Assembly: GCF_018139145.2 (NCBI RefSeq) | Contig: NC_059473.1 | Span: 69,174,707 to 69,238,706 of the forward strand | Reading direction: 5' to 3' | Length of the DNA: 64,000 nt | DNA from: Gymnogyps californianus | Taxonomy: Eukaryota; Chordata; Aves; Accipitriformes; Cathartidae | Shown here: in pieces, positions 1 through 13,086 of the stretch | Layout: each line of letters opens with the position of its first letter | Position numbering within the stretch: position 1 is the stretch's first letter | Position numbers and translations under genes: made by a program | Notes under the pieces: generated by a model | Told to the model about the DNA's origin: nothing | The model's input: only the letters and a program-made list of their open reading frames with translations | Database searches by the model: none

Positions 1-2342
1 CCAGCTTCCCTTCTCCATTTGCACAAAGAAATGAAAGAAAGAAAGAGAATACAGACAGAAAATATTTCAGAAAATGTCAGTGGGTTTGCCAATAAAGATG
101 GACAATGAAGGTTTCATGGGATGTGGAAGATGACTTTAGACTCAAGACTTTTTGTTTTGTCCTGCTTAACTAAAGATTCCTTAAAGGATGATCTAAGAGC
201 ACCCTGAACACGTGATAGGCTAAGAGCTGGCGTAACAAATAGTCTCCAGAAGAATGCCTTTGCTTAATCAGCAAAATAAGATCAGCCTCCTCACGCAGGT
301 CACTGTGAGAAAAAATGGTCTTCAGAGCTGTGCAGTTTGAATTGACTTTTCCTCTTTCTGAACATACACCCTGAGGTGACTGGAAACAGACACCCCACCC
401 CTGATGCAGAAAGGACATCACTCACATTTGTCCTTTAGCCCTCAAAGCAAAGCAAAAGGCTTTAAGCTGTCCCTCTCACAGGTTGGCCATAAGTGTAGGA
501 GGAATGGATTTGTGGAGTCTAGAGTAGCCTAGAAGCAAACTTGGGAGCTAGAAGTACTACTGAAAGCCCTGAGAGTAGACTTAGTGACTGAATGACTAAA
601 TGGGTACAAAAAGTGCTGCACTTCTCCAGTGTAGTTTCTTCTGAGTCGTGAAAAATGCAAAAAAAAAAAAATCCATTTCAGACCTCATGTGTTCCAATGA
701 GCTGCATCCCTTACCCAAATGGGTAGAAGGAACATAAAGAGATAAGCAAGCGATATGCTTGACTGCAGCAGACAGGAATTCAGACCTTCCAAGCTGATGC
801 ACCCCACTGCATGAATGATTTCTCCTACAGTGAGGTAGAGTATGAAAAGCATTTGCAGCTAAGGCGAAAAGAAGGAATAGGAAGGTGTATACAGGCACTG
901 GGCTGGGGCTCTGGAGGTCTGCGTTCTGTTCTAGCTCCTTGGGATGCTCCTAGTCTTCCTTGGGATTCTGACACAGTGCAATGGAGATGACATTACCCTA
1001 ACACTATCATGACTTAAAGTTGTCAGGACAGCCTATCACTAAATAAATGTGAACATTCAAAAGGTGAAAATGATAGAGCAACTCTGCGTTCTTTGATGGA
1101 CGTGCATCTTTAGAAACACAAAAATAAATCAAGCTCTCTGCTGCTTACTTTCCTCAGACACTGACTGGAAAATTTTATCTGCTCTATGATTTCATAGTGG
1201 CATGGAAAAGACAGACCTTCCCTGTGCACCTGCTGCTTCAGTTCTAGCTGTAATTTGCATTTTCTGTAACAGGAATGTCCTTCTGTCCTAAGTGGAAGGC
1301 CATTTTCTTGCCTTTTTAATGCTTTACAAATTGTAATGCCCTTTGACATTAATCTAGTATCTTCAGTTCCCCCTAAAATGAGGGGTGATCAATTTGGCCC
1401 TTGTCCATTAACAGACTGTACTTGAGGGGTGATCAGTTTGGCCCTTGTCCATTGACAGACTGTACTTGGAATGCATTGGAATCTTTCTATCGCAGCAAAG
1501 TAAAATGCCATTTTATGAGCACACTTGACTTTATCTGATGCGTAAGAACCATTAGGAGACAAACCCTCTTGTTCCCCCCTTGAATGTGCCTTACCATGCA
1601 GCAAAGATTAGCTCACTGCAAATTTGCCGTGCTCTGTCCTGCTGAATAAGAGCCTTAACAAGTGCTATTAGTGATAACTGGTAACTGCCATCAGATCTTC
1701 CTGTCCCACAGCAAATATGTCAATAAAGTTTTGCAATTTTAAATCCAGACAAAACACTGAAATTTGAGAAGACACCTGCATTAAAGAAAGACGAGTTCAG
1801 TGCTAAGAGCCACACAGGCAGTGTGAGTCACACCTGAGTTACACGACAGCTCCCACCAGCTGAGTAAGGGGCACTTGGTGAGTACATCTCTAGTATTGAA
1901 AGGAGTGTAGCTCAGGGATGGAAGTTCACTCTGCAAGGCACATGGCTGTGTCTGTCTGGCAGGGCACAGCACAAAGCTCATGAGGCCACACTGCTTTCAA
2001 AATCTGACCCTGCATCTCCACATGGCTCTGCCTTGCACAGCATAATCAATCGTGGTCACACCTTATGAGATGTCTCTGCTTTCCATTTTAGTATGGCCCT
2101 ATTTTTGGCATTTCTGAGACCATTTGTTTACTTTGGCAGACAACAGAAGTAATTTCTTAGTAACAAAGCAGAGAAAGATTATTTCTCTGCATATTGCCTT
2201 CATTTTCCATTAGTGCTCTTGCAGTTCCGTGAAATTCTTGATGGAACAGGGAATTCAACTGGTCTCCTGTACAAATGATAGGGACAACGAAACTGTTACA
2301 CTTTAACAAGCACAGCCATGTAACTCAGCCTCTAACCTTTAC
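1..2342 (-). other. TPD52L1 intron 6 (partial), no exon seen
   Basis: This is sequence downstream of the exon 6 donor. I looked on the minus strand for a TKVGG...GGSFEEVL-type exon and found none. It contains the 44-bp tandem duplication. Confidence 0.75.
1379..1466 (+). repeat. Tandem duplication, two 44-bp units
   Basis: Unit 1 is 1379-1422 and unit 2 is 1423-1466. Both begin TGAGGGGTGATCA and end CAGACTGTACT, with only two A-to-G differences. Confidence 0.95.
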
Positions 2343-2403
2343 CTTAAGGCTTGTGACAGTGGTCTCAACCTTCTCCTCAAATGATTTGAATGTTGGAGAA
2401 TTC
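2343..2403 (-). CDS. TPD52L1: TPD52L1 exon 6 (NSPTFKSFEEKVE segment)
   Basis: The acceptor is CTTTCTTTTTCTCCTAG and the donor is GTAAAGG. The exon is 61 nt: one base completes Arg, then 20 codons give NSPTFKSFEEKVETTVTSLK. The NSPTFKSFEE block is diagnostic of the family, and TTVTSLK is D53-like (D52 has NLK there). It ends in phase 0, ready to join an exon beginning TKVGG. That final coding part and the 3' UTR were not found in 1-2342 and are expected beyond the left edge. Confidence 0.95.
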
Positions 2404-4469
2404 CTAGGAGAAAAAGAAAGTTGAAGCAAAGAAGAAGAGTCAGTTGCAAACGTAATGGGGTAACTCCACAATTTGATCAGTTCTTACCAGGCAACAATGT
2501 TAGGACAGAATGAAGTCTGGCTGGCAGCACAGGGCTATAGACTGATAGGGTATGAAGTCACTTGTGCTCCGTCAGTCAAATCCAATTGCCGTAAGCAGAT
2601 GAGTATTTTTTAGCTCCAAATCTGCAAAAGCAGAACCTGCCTAGTAATTGAAACCAGTGACTGGCCTGCCTACCCTCTGATACATTTATCATGTTCTCAG
2701 AACAACCACCAGAGAACGCTGACTGTAGTGCTGCATTTCTATGGTTTTATCCATTTGTGTTGTTGCTGTAATGAAATTAACATTTTTTTCAGCTGATGAG
2801 CAAGTTAATAATCTACATAATTAAAAAGATGACAGTTTAATGTCCTGAGGCTAGGATGAAGGAGATTAAAACTGCACAGGAAGTGGGTCCCAAATGCCTT
2901 TGAGGAATCCTGATCCCCTACTCCATGATTTTGTGACCGCAGGTGTATCCTGCTGCTTTCAAAAACAAAGATTTTAGGGAGACTGTGTTCCCAGGGTGCC
3001 CCTCTGACAAAGCTAAGCTTTTCTCTGCCTTTCACTCCCTGTAGAACAGAACACAACATTGTTTTTGGGAAAACTGTGAGTTGAACCTACCTTAGAAGAA
3101 TAAAAAAAAAGGCAATAGCTGTGATTTTCCTTCTTAAAGCAAATCACGTATTTGGTTTGCTGGCTCGCCTGGCAACCTTGTTCTTTCTTTCTTTCTCCAA
3201 AACTTGAAACGTAGCTTCTCTCTCATTTTAAATGCATTCAAAATTTTTTACATTTCTTCCTGCAGACAGAACATACTGACCACCACTAGTATCTGCCACG
3301 TAATATTATGAATATAATGCATATGCTGTTTTAAAGTGAGAGTATGGTTCCCCATAGAGATCTGTACTCAGGTTGCCCCTCAGTTGCTTAGACGGATGTC
3401 TCTTCTCCCCTTTTCGCAGCAGCTTCCCCACTGCTGATAATCCCATACACAAGCTTGTCTCCTCCTCTAGCAGTTCAGCCAGGACTTGGGCAAATCTACA
3501 GTGGGTAAAGGGGACCTTCTTCTAGTTCTCTGCTCCTTGCTTGACAACTGAGAGCTCATTTATAGCATACTTTGTGCTTCACTATTAGTGAAGACTCTGA
3601 AACTGTTGTCCAGCAGGGTTCCTCTTGTACTTTCTTTACCATAAGAAATAAAGCAGTGACAGGATCTCTCTAAGCCCAGTGCAGTAAAATGAAGCAGTTA
3701 CTTAATCGAGTGTTTAGTTCTTCAGCTTTTTTTTCATCTGTCTATCGTGGTATATCCAGAAAGAGAGTACAGAAACTACTACCGCTGAAAGTGCAGTGGT
3801 AACTCCTAACAACATGGCCAGCAGGATGGACTGAAAACACTACATCCATTTGTTCCTACATGAAATAAAACATAACAGTGATCTTTAACCATAACGGAGG
3901 GTACCCTCACAGTGGAACAATGTGGCAGAACCGCCTTACCCTGGTAGGTGCCCGTGCCTCTGTGTAATCCACGGGGAAAGACAAACACATGCAGGAGCCT
4001 GCGCTTCATTTTGCAAAGTGATGAAGCCAATGGCTGCTAAAACTTTAGTGTTCCAGTTCATCCTCCTTGCACATTCTGGGAACTTACCAGGAGCGTGATG
4101 ATGGCCTCTATTTCTGCAAATACATTTACATCATATCCCTCATCAGGCTAAGTTAAACTGACCCTAATTTAAGGAAAGGGCAAACGGAAGCCAGTTGGAA
4201 AAATAATGCAGATTTACTTTTGGTTTCTGTTACAATAGGTGACAAACTTTTCATAGGGCAAGAAGGGTCAAAAGGAGAGACAAACTGAGTTTTATGACTT
4301 ACATTTGACCCATAGGTCACACTGGTGAATGCTTGCCTTAAACTATCCACCTGCTGAAGTTGAATGAATTAGCATCCATCATACAGTTAGGAGATTTGTT
4401 TTCCCCACATTCTTGGCAGGGAGTGGCGATATTCATATATTTAGAGGCCAAAGGGGTAAAAAGAAAGCT

Positions 4470-4585
4470 GGATCCTAATTTTATTGAAAACAGTCGGAGG
4501 TTTACTTGAACAGACATCAATATTTGGCTGCAGTTGAGTAAAGCATGATTATAGCCATTAAAATATGAAAGCACTCATACAAAAT
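4470..4585 (+). repeat. Diverged direct repeat, copy 1
   Basis: It aligns with 6090-6206, sharing for example ATTTGGCTGCA, AAAGCATGA, TATAGC and ATGAAAGC in the same order and spacing. It lies in intron 5. The repeat family is not recognised. Confidence 0.7.
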
Positions 4586-4829
4586 CCCTCCATAGGAGCA
4601 TGATCCAAAGCCTGCTGGAGTGGAAAGCATCTCTGACATTAATGGGCTTTGGATGATGTTCTAGAGACAGCAAAACAACTGAATTTCAGATTCAGTAATA
4701 CAAACCTGGTAACAATCAACTACCCAAATACATCTCAGAACTGCTTCATTTACTCAAAGGCTTCTACAAGAGATTAAACAGTTAATACAGTTAAAAGGAA
4801 AAAACCACAGATGGCCTGTCCTGCAGCCC

Positions 4830-4903
4830 TTATCTACATGAATAACCTTAATTGATTGAAGTGGGACTATTCATCCAACTAAAAACTGCAGGATCAGGAT
4901 CAA
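4830..4903. repeat. Ancient amniote interspersed repeat fragment
   Basis: CTTATCTACATGAATAACC, GTGGGACTATTCATCCAACT and CTGCAGGATCAGGATCAAAG resemble an old dispersed amniote element with a self-complementary middle (ACTACTCATGTGAGTAA type). It ends about 70 bp downstream of the cassette exon donor. Confidence 0.4.
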
Positions 4904-4973
4904 AGTATGCAAATCCCCCCTCATTACACTGTTGAACATCACCATAGCCAACAGAATATAGGTAGCATATTAC

Positions 4974-5012
4974 CTCATCGCAGGCATGCTTATGGAATGG
5001 CGAATAGAGTAA
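4974..5012 (-). CDS. TPD52L1: TPD52L1 39-nt cassette exon 5 with 14-3-3-type motif
   Basis: The acceptor is TTTTGCTTTCATCCCACAG and the donor is GTAATA. The exon is exactly 39 nt, so inclusion or skipping keeps the frame. With the AG of exon 4 it reads SYSIRHSISMPAM, and its last AG plus the G of exon 6 gives Arg. RHSISMP fits the RxSxSxP form of 14-3-3 binding site, with the second Ser as the expected phospho-site. In human D53 this region is alternatively spliced and controls 14-3-3 binding (established knowledge). Skipping would give GDM-R-NSPTF. The peptide appears identical to the human one as I recall it. Confidence 0.95.
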
Positions 5013-6089
5013 CTGTGGGATGAAAGCAAAACATAAGGAAAAAAAGCTGTAAAATCCAGTTTGCAACATGACTACAACGTATCATTTTTATTTAACTTAA
5101 CTTTAAAAATATATATACATATTTTCAAGAGTGGTGGTACTCTTCCTCTCCTGATGGCAACAGCTTGTCAAACTCACCTGTGAATTCCAGCTCACTGTCA
5201 GCACTGAAGATCTTACCACCACATTCTCATGTGAGCTGATCAGCAATTTAACAGGGCTCAAAAGAACGATGCAAAACAGTTCCTGGCAATATCCATTTAA
5301 ATGACGCAGACCCCTGCTATCTACAGACACGCAACATGTGACAGAGGAACAGAGAGCTATCTCCGTGTTCCGCAGTGACAGACGATAAGCTCTGTGTTGG
5401 GTGAGTACAGTACACCTCGGGTTTGTGAACATAAACAGCTGGTTCAAGGCAGTAGGTCAGTAGGCAACTGCCTTTGTTGCATGTACAATGTATACAGTCC
5501 AAATAGCCAGTGCCGGCCCCCAATTTGTATAGGCTCCTGCACAACAGGCTACCTAAACAAGAGGTTTCTTCAACCAGAGAGGCAGCTCTCTCAGCTGCAG
5601 CAGTTGCTGTCCCCATCCCTCTAGGACGTTCCACCTCCTCCTTCACACCTCAACATTACCACAGGTAGAAAGCTGTTTTCCACAGCTCTTGGCCAGCTCT
5701 CCCTGCGACACTTCCCTCCTCAGACTTCCCAGCAGCAAGAGTATCAGAAGGCTGGCAAGCGGAGGATGGAGCCTCTGCATCACTCAAAGATCCCCAAATC
5801 GTCTTGCATACCTTTAACCCTCCAGAGACGGCCGCCCAATCTAACCGCTTGACTTACGTTAGCCACACTCTCCCACCTGAGCCACCAAAGCCAACTCTGC
5901 TATCATAGTATCACCTATTCCCTGCTGCTGGGAAGCATCAAGCCTGTTCTGAATATGAATCTTTATCTGAAGGGTAAGAACTGTCCATAAGTACATTTAG
6001 ATCTGAAGATTATAAGTAAATTGTGCACTGCAAGAGTATGTATTGTTTCAAAAATTCATGCATGGCTACTTTTAGTGTTGACTGACAGC

Positions 6090-6206
6090 TGCACCCTGGT
6101 CTGATTGAGAACAGTGAGAGCTTTACTTTAAGGGACACCAACATTTGGCTGCAATCAAGGAAAGCATGACTATAGCATTAAAAAATGAAAGCTCTCATAT
6201 AAACAG
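6090..6206 (+). repeat. Diverged direct repeat, copy 2
   Basis: It is the partner of 4470-4585, with small indels. It lies in intron 4, on the other side of the cassette exon. Confidence 0.7.
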
Positions 6207-9200
6207 CACATGTGTTTGTCCTAAATTATACAAATTCAGAGCAGCACTGTGTCCATATACACACAAAAGATTTTTTTTTTTTCCAGATTAAAGATTCGGA
6301 AATGGGGGCACTGGGGGAGGAAAGAGCTATTTGGCAAGCAGGTGGGACAGAGAGATCTTATACGAACTGTTTGCTATTGTGTATATTCTAAGGCTTCTGC
6401 TAAGCTCAGATAGACAAGAACTGACAGCAGACAATGCAAATGTTTCCATTTTTCACACCATTTTTAAGACTTATGAAAGATTAGCCCAAACATTTCACAA
6501 GTGCAGCAAATCTTTAACAATCCTAGTTAAATTAAACAAGCATGCTTGCCGTTTTAGTCTTGTAACACATGACAAATAGGCAAAAATAAGAGTTTGGAAG
6601 TATTTCAGCATAGGCTGCTCCTCTTCCAATAGCAAAACATTCCAAATATGAAGGTTTAAGTAAGAAGATTACATTGTGCCAAATTAAATTCGCACAGCTG
6701 AGAGACGGCATGTGACAGACAATCTGAATACTAAGTGCATATTTTATTGAGTTCATCTTTTAATTTCTCTAAAGAGGTAAGGATGCAAGTTATAGGAATG
6801 GTGACAATATCTTCTTTTACTAGAAGCCTAAAACATTAAGCTTTTTTAAAGACATACATGTCTGTGATGGTGATCGGTGCAGAGGCAGAGAACAGAGATC
6901 CTTCATGACAAAGGTCGCTAAATATTACATTTTGGTTTCATGTCAGAGTGAGATAAGAAGGTCAATCTATGCCCCATTTTGAAGTTTTCTCAGTGAAGTA
7001 AGAGTCCATGTTAGGATCACTTAGCTGAACAGAAAAATTGTTGTTTAGCTGTCTTCTGCACTGGTGATGCTACAAGGCCAGAGGGACTGCAGGGGAGTCA
7101 GGGCTGTTCAGCCCCTCTGCTGGGCGAACTGACGTAAAGCCAGACCGCTTATAGAATCTTTGAGCACACATAAAATTGTTTTATAATTCATCATCTACTG
7201 AAGTGCTTTACAGCATCAATAAATTCAAGCTCTAAATATAAAGAACCCCTTTAATCATGTTAAGAACTTGGCCTACTATTGGAAATTTCCCCAGGACTCA
7301 AGACTTTTAAAGAGTCACCACGTACACTTCATGACTAATATACTTTTGCTTTATTGAAGAGGAGGTAATTAAATACTTTATACAATCTTTATAAAACTCT
7401 GCTGGCTGAATAGAATTTTTACTGAGCTTTTGTTGTTTATGTTCCAGCCTCTGATGGAAAAAGATGGCTGAGAGAATAGGATTACTTATAAATAGGTTTT
7501 CCCAAGAGCAACATCCTTTGAATGTGTTCATTATTTGAATTTGAGACTAATCTACTCAAGAGCAAAGCCAACACTTAGTCCAGTCCTTTCCTCATTATAC
7601 TCACCATGCTGTAAAAATGAGGCATTACAGTTTAAGTAGCATATGTTTTTATCCTAATTAACGATGCTAAAAGGAAAGAGGTTACTGTATTACATTCCAT
7701 AAAACAAACCCTGTCAAATACAGAGGCAGTATTCAAGGAGAGTAATGTGTCTTACCCAATTGAATGCGATCTGTGGTGGATGCACAAGGAAAGAAAAGGA
7801 AGAGTTAAAAGTATCATGAAAATGTAACAAAAATATACATATATATCTGTAGCACGTCAAAATGCCCAAGGAGAAAATAAAATCATTTGCATTCAAATCT
7901 TGGTGCTGGTATTCACACTAGAACGTGCATCAGTTGAGATTCCCTCAAAGAAAAATTTTCACACACTCCTTCACTACGCAGTCACCTATTCTGTGTGTAA
8001 CGAAGAACGGACGTTTTGTCTGCTAAACTTTGTGTTCTCTTCATTAGATCAGATTTAAACAATGCTAACTGGTTTCCCTCCCAAAATCCTACCTTAATCT
8101 CATTAAAGAGAAAGTATAGGCAAACTGGAATTGTACATGTACATCAGCAGCAAACGTTTTTTTTCCCTCCAGATTTCTTAATCATCTCTCAGTTGAGAAG
8201 GGTATGGAAAAAATAAGGGGCTTTTAGTTCCTAAAATGACATTTTCTAAAATACTTCTTCCTTGTTGAAAACAATACTTGAAACACTTTGAGACTGTTTT
8301 CCAGCTCACAAGAAACTTAATTAAAGCAGCAGAACTGGGAGAGGCACACTGATATACAATATTCAAAGGATGTCATTAAGGTTCCAAAGTTGAGAAATGA
8401 TGAGGCAGACAGCCTCTCCTTCATCTGTGTGTTACTGATGTAGTCTTTAATTACAGACCACTTCAAGGGAACACCTGCCTCATGCAGTGAGCCAGATAGA
8501 TGGTGCACACTTAATGAACATCTCTTCAATACTTATTTTTCACATCCTTTTTCAACGTGTAGTGTGATGCATTATTTACTGCACAATATTCATACCTTGC
8601 TCTGAAGAAAAGCATTGATTTCTTTAGGGTTATTTACAGGGCTCATCATCATGTATATAGGCGCTTCTCAAACATTCGTGGATTTATCTTTGTAACACAT
8701 TTCTGCTTAGACCAGCTTAAGTAATACTGTTGCCATACGTAGCCTCCTTTTACTACTGCTGACTCCCAGTAACAGCCACCCCCTTCTCCATGCTAATACA
8801 GATACTTGTACAGCCATATGATAAGGAAATCTGTGTTACTGCAGAGCTCTAAAAACCAGCACAAATGAAGGAGCGAGTGTCAGTAGAAATGAGAGAAAAC
8901 AACTGCTTCACCTATCAGCAAAATAAATGCTCATGAAATTACATTTTGAAGCAAGACAGTATTACTATTTCCTTTATAGGGGATATCAGAGACACAGAGG
9001 TTTAAGAATGGTAGTTTGGGGTATGACAGCTACAACATTTCAAGGAATTCAGCTCCCAATGAGTTCAGCAACAGTTTTAAGTGCCCACAACTTCCCTAGA
9101 TCACGGAAATCCGGGAAATGCACAGCACAAGGCTGCACAAAAATTCCACCACCACCACCACAAGAAAAAAAACCAAAAAGACACAACAATAAAGGCACAG

Positions 9201-9249
9201 CAAAAATCAACTCCCACAGCACTAAAGCAGATTAATTATACCTGAGCCA

Positions 9250-10140
9250 TCTCCAACAGATATTGGCTTAACCTGCTTCTAAAAACTTCCAATGAGAGAG
9301 ATTCACAGCTTTCAGAAATAACCTGTGCCCCTGTTCAGCTGCATTTGTAAGCCACTAGCCTAGCATTTGCTAGGCCCTTATCTACAAAGCTGGCCGGTCA
9401 GCGATCCCCATCTCCACTTTTGATTTTTTTCCATCTGTCAATAAAGCACCTTACACTTTCCTACACTGAATTTTATTTTATCATTTAAAATAATTTTGAA
9501 TTCTAATCCTGGTGTCTCAAGTGCTTGCATTCCCTCCCACTGCAGTCATCTGGGGATTTTAAGCGTACACATGATGCCATCATCTAAACCAGTAATGAAA
9601 ATGCTGAAGAGTAACAGACTCAGGACAGATGCCTGCAAAATCCTGCATTATGGTGAGCTACTGAGACCTATTCTTTGAATATCACTTTCAACTTCCTACG
9701 CCCTCTTCCTGCTAAAGCTGTAAAACCTCAACTGTATTTCTCTAGTTCTGCGAAAATAGTATGGGCAGCCTTATTAAAGTCAAGCTCTATCACATCTCCT
9801 GCCTCCCCTCTGTCCTCTATGACAGGTACTGTCAGTTCAAGATAATTGTTCTTGACAAACCCTTTTATGTTTTTGCCATCATGCTATCTTCTAGATGCTT
9901 AGAAAATAACAGGTTGATGCATTCCCCCAGTATCTGCTTTGTATTTCCCAGAACTTCCCTTGCCCCTTTCCAGAGGGATGAACTTTGCCTTCCTCCACCC
10001 CTCTGGGACCTCACATGCCTTCTGTGCTGATTCCCATCATCTGAGGGGCACATTCAACTGCCACAGTCATGCCCCCAAGCTCTCCCTCCCTGCAGTCTTC
10101 TGTCTCTTTCCACATGTGCCTTCCAACTCCTGGCAGGAAT
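9250..10140 (-). mobile_element. Ancient CR1-like LINE fossil with reverse-transcriptase remnants
   Basis: Read on the minus strand, 9572-9632 gives ASVLSLLLFSIFITGLDDGI, close to the CR1 motif in which GSVLGPVLFNIFINDLDDGI is typical. The flanking sequence (AATGAAAATGCTGAAGAG, TTATTAAAGTCAAGCTC, GTTCTTGACAAACCCTTT, ATCTTCTAGATGCTTAG) follows the same antisense order known from old sauropsid CR1 copies. It is heavily diverged, with frameshifts. The borders are approximate. Confidence 0.72.
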
Positions 10141-13061
10141 GAGGCATTATATTACCTTCATTCATCTTGAGAGCTGGCTCATCCCAGGCACTGAATGTGA
10201 AAGGGGTCTGTGTGATCATGTATTAAAGAAAATGTACGAGACAGCTGAATGAAGGATGTATAAGCAGTACAACTGCTGATATCCCAATTTGCATGCACGC
10301 CTTTGTTAGCTTAATCTTTAAATGCATTTACTTTAATGTGTGTGGTAGTGTGCATGTAGTAGTGTAGTGTACGTAGTTCCTTTTTCTATTTTTTTTTTTA
10401 AAGCAAACAAAAAAATCAGAAAGTCTCCCACTTGGTATCACAACTTATTACGAAAAAGACCATCAGCAGGGCTGAAACTCTTAGATCCACATAGACAGCT
10501 GCAGAGCAGTCCAGCAGTATTGCATGAAAAGACCCCAACTTTACCAGTATGCAAAGGAGCAAGGGATAAAGACTCCCAACTCCGTATCACATATGCGCTC
10601 TACATGGCAAGAGCCATGTTGAAATGTCAGAGTGTAACCTCTACTTCTGAGAGATCTGAGCCCATGCTACTGCCTTATGATTGACTTGAGACTCCCCTCT
10701 TCCCCTTTGCCTTCCTTCTCCATGTCAGAAAATGTTAAAGGAGACAATATGAGCTGGAGGGGCAACAGAAAATCCTGATGGCATATCATTAATCACAAGA
10801 GCTATTCATGAAGAATCTATTATCTCAACTACATTACTAGTGCCTGATTTGTATCCCAAAGCAAAAGTATGTGTATACTGGTTTTGTATGCATTTCTCTA
10901 GTAACATGATAGTATTAAATAGAATGCATTACAACTGTAAAGAGACCTTACAAGCACTAATAATTAATACAGAACTTAGAAGATGTAAAATGCTAGTGAT
11001 TATTCATGCACAAAATGAGTTAGAGAGTTGCAACACTGGGAAGCTGGGGTGGGCATGAAAGAGAAGTACAGCAGCTGCATCAAAAGCACTTTGTCCCAAA
11101 AGGGTGGCTTCTCTGTTCTTTGGGACATGTGGAATTTTGTCATTTTTCTTTCTTTCTTGTAGATTTCATCTTGAATTCTAACACAACAAAATAGCACATT
11201 TGGGGGAGTCTATCTGGCCCATTTCTGATATATGATATTTTAGTAAATATTTTTAGAGATAACCCAGGATGAAATATCTTTCAGGTTATTAATTAAGACC
11301 CTACATCTTCAGAACGGAAACATATCAGTTTCATGTGGTGCTCTGTACAGTTGACATAGCAGGCAACCTGGAAAACAGAATTTTGTTTCACAAAGAAGGC
11401 AGGCTTCAATATTTAGAGTCAGGCTGACTACAAACCCTTTCAAAATCACCATCACCACAGGCAGGGGGTAAAGGCCAAACACACCAGACTGCTGAACATA
11501 CTGGGAATTATGATGATCATCTGGATTTTAGAAATCAGTTTCAAGTGTCTGTTCTGAATGAAAGCAGAACAGGGATTTGCATCTGGATGCCATTGGTGAC
11601 TATCAGCCCTAATGCCTAACCAAGAGAATTAAGCTACAGTCTGATGTGTGTTTAAATCAGCATTATGGGAGGGGGCGGTGATAATCCATATACTAGATCA
11701 CTGAAATAAAATTATTTGGATTAGCAAAAAAGCAAGCAAACAATACAACAAAGAATGCATGCCTCCTTACAGCTTACTCCTCCAAACACAGCTGGGATCA
11801 GAGTGGGAGAGGGGAAGATTTTTAAAACCAGGTTATTTAAGTGATAAGGTTTACAGTGTGACCCCACACAGAACTGCACCTGCCCAAGCTGAGCCAAGAT
11901 CTTAGGCGAGCTTTGTTGCTGAGGGAAGCATAGTGACCATTACTCCAGATTTAGGATGTTCAGCAAATGCAGAAGGCCCAAGTCTTGCCATGCTTTATGT
12001 AACTACGGGATACTGGCTATACTGCTTGCTGCTTCATCATCAAGTGTCACGAAAACTCTCCTAAATGAAAACTTAACTGAAACCAGTAAGTGTCCACAAA
12101 AAATGGCAGTGCTGGTAGTTCATATTTTCCTGAAAAACTCCCAACCAGGTTCAAGGAAATAATTTCAATCAAAGAAAGCTACTAGAAACAAGCTTCTTGA
12201 TTTATCAAAACGCTTATGGACTTAGCCTCTGCTTTGAGCCCTTGGCTAAAGGGCTAATGGGGTAAATACCACCCATCTGCTTTCCAAGTGCTAGTCAGAA
12301 GCATGATCACCATGGGGGTGGGGGTTGATACTGACAGGTAAGACAAAGGAATTTGGTAACAGTGATTAATTAAGGGAAATATTAAAGGAAAAACATGCTC
12401 TACTACAGTGAAGACATTTCTGCCTTTGCAGTTAATCTCACACCCTACGTACAGCACAAGCAACAGGACCTGAGAAGTACTGAATTGTTAGTCATCCTTC
12501 CCTCTATGATCAAGAGCCAGTGTTCGAGGTATTCGCACACCAACTCTTTGGTCACTGCTGTAGGATCTAAAGCATGGAAGCAGCAACAGGACCTGTTCAC
12601 TGAGCAGTGGGCTCGTCTTTTTTACAGGAGGGAGTGTTAGGAAAGAATGGAAAATGAAACAGAGGATATGTTGGTGCCACATGCAGGACACACATCTCAT
12701 GCATTTCTCAAAAATACAGAATACAACTATAAATGCAGGGAAGGCAGTAAGAATAAACAAAGGTAGGAAAAAGGCTTGTGAAAGCAACTCATGCAACTGG
12801 AGCCTCAGCCTGGAAAAGAGGGAACTGAAGTGAAATACGATAAAACCACAGGAAATCATGAGTGACATGAAGAACAGTAGAAGGACTACACTCACTGTTT
12901 CTCATAATAGAAGAGCCAGAAGGCATCAAAGGAAAGACCCGGGAGACTCAGAATAGGGAATGAATGAATGAACAGATAAACCACACATTTCTTTACCACA
13001 TAACTATCTGTTCATCTGGGGAAACATGAGGTGTTACGAATGTCAAAAGCTCATACAAGTT

Positions 13062-13086
13062 AAAATAAATAAATAAATAAATAAAT
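13062..13086. repeat. (AAAT)n microsatellite
   Basis: About six AAAT/AAATA units in intron 4. Confidence 0.95.

Larger units (their letters stand above)
2404..4973 (-). other. TPD52L1 intron 5
   Basis: It holds repeat copy 1 and the ancient repeat piece near the cassette exon. I see nothing else coding. Confidence 0.85.
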
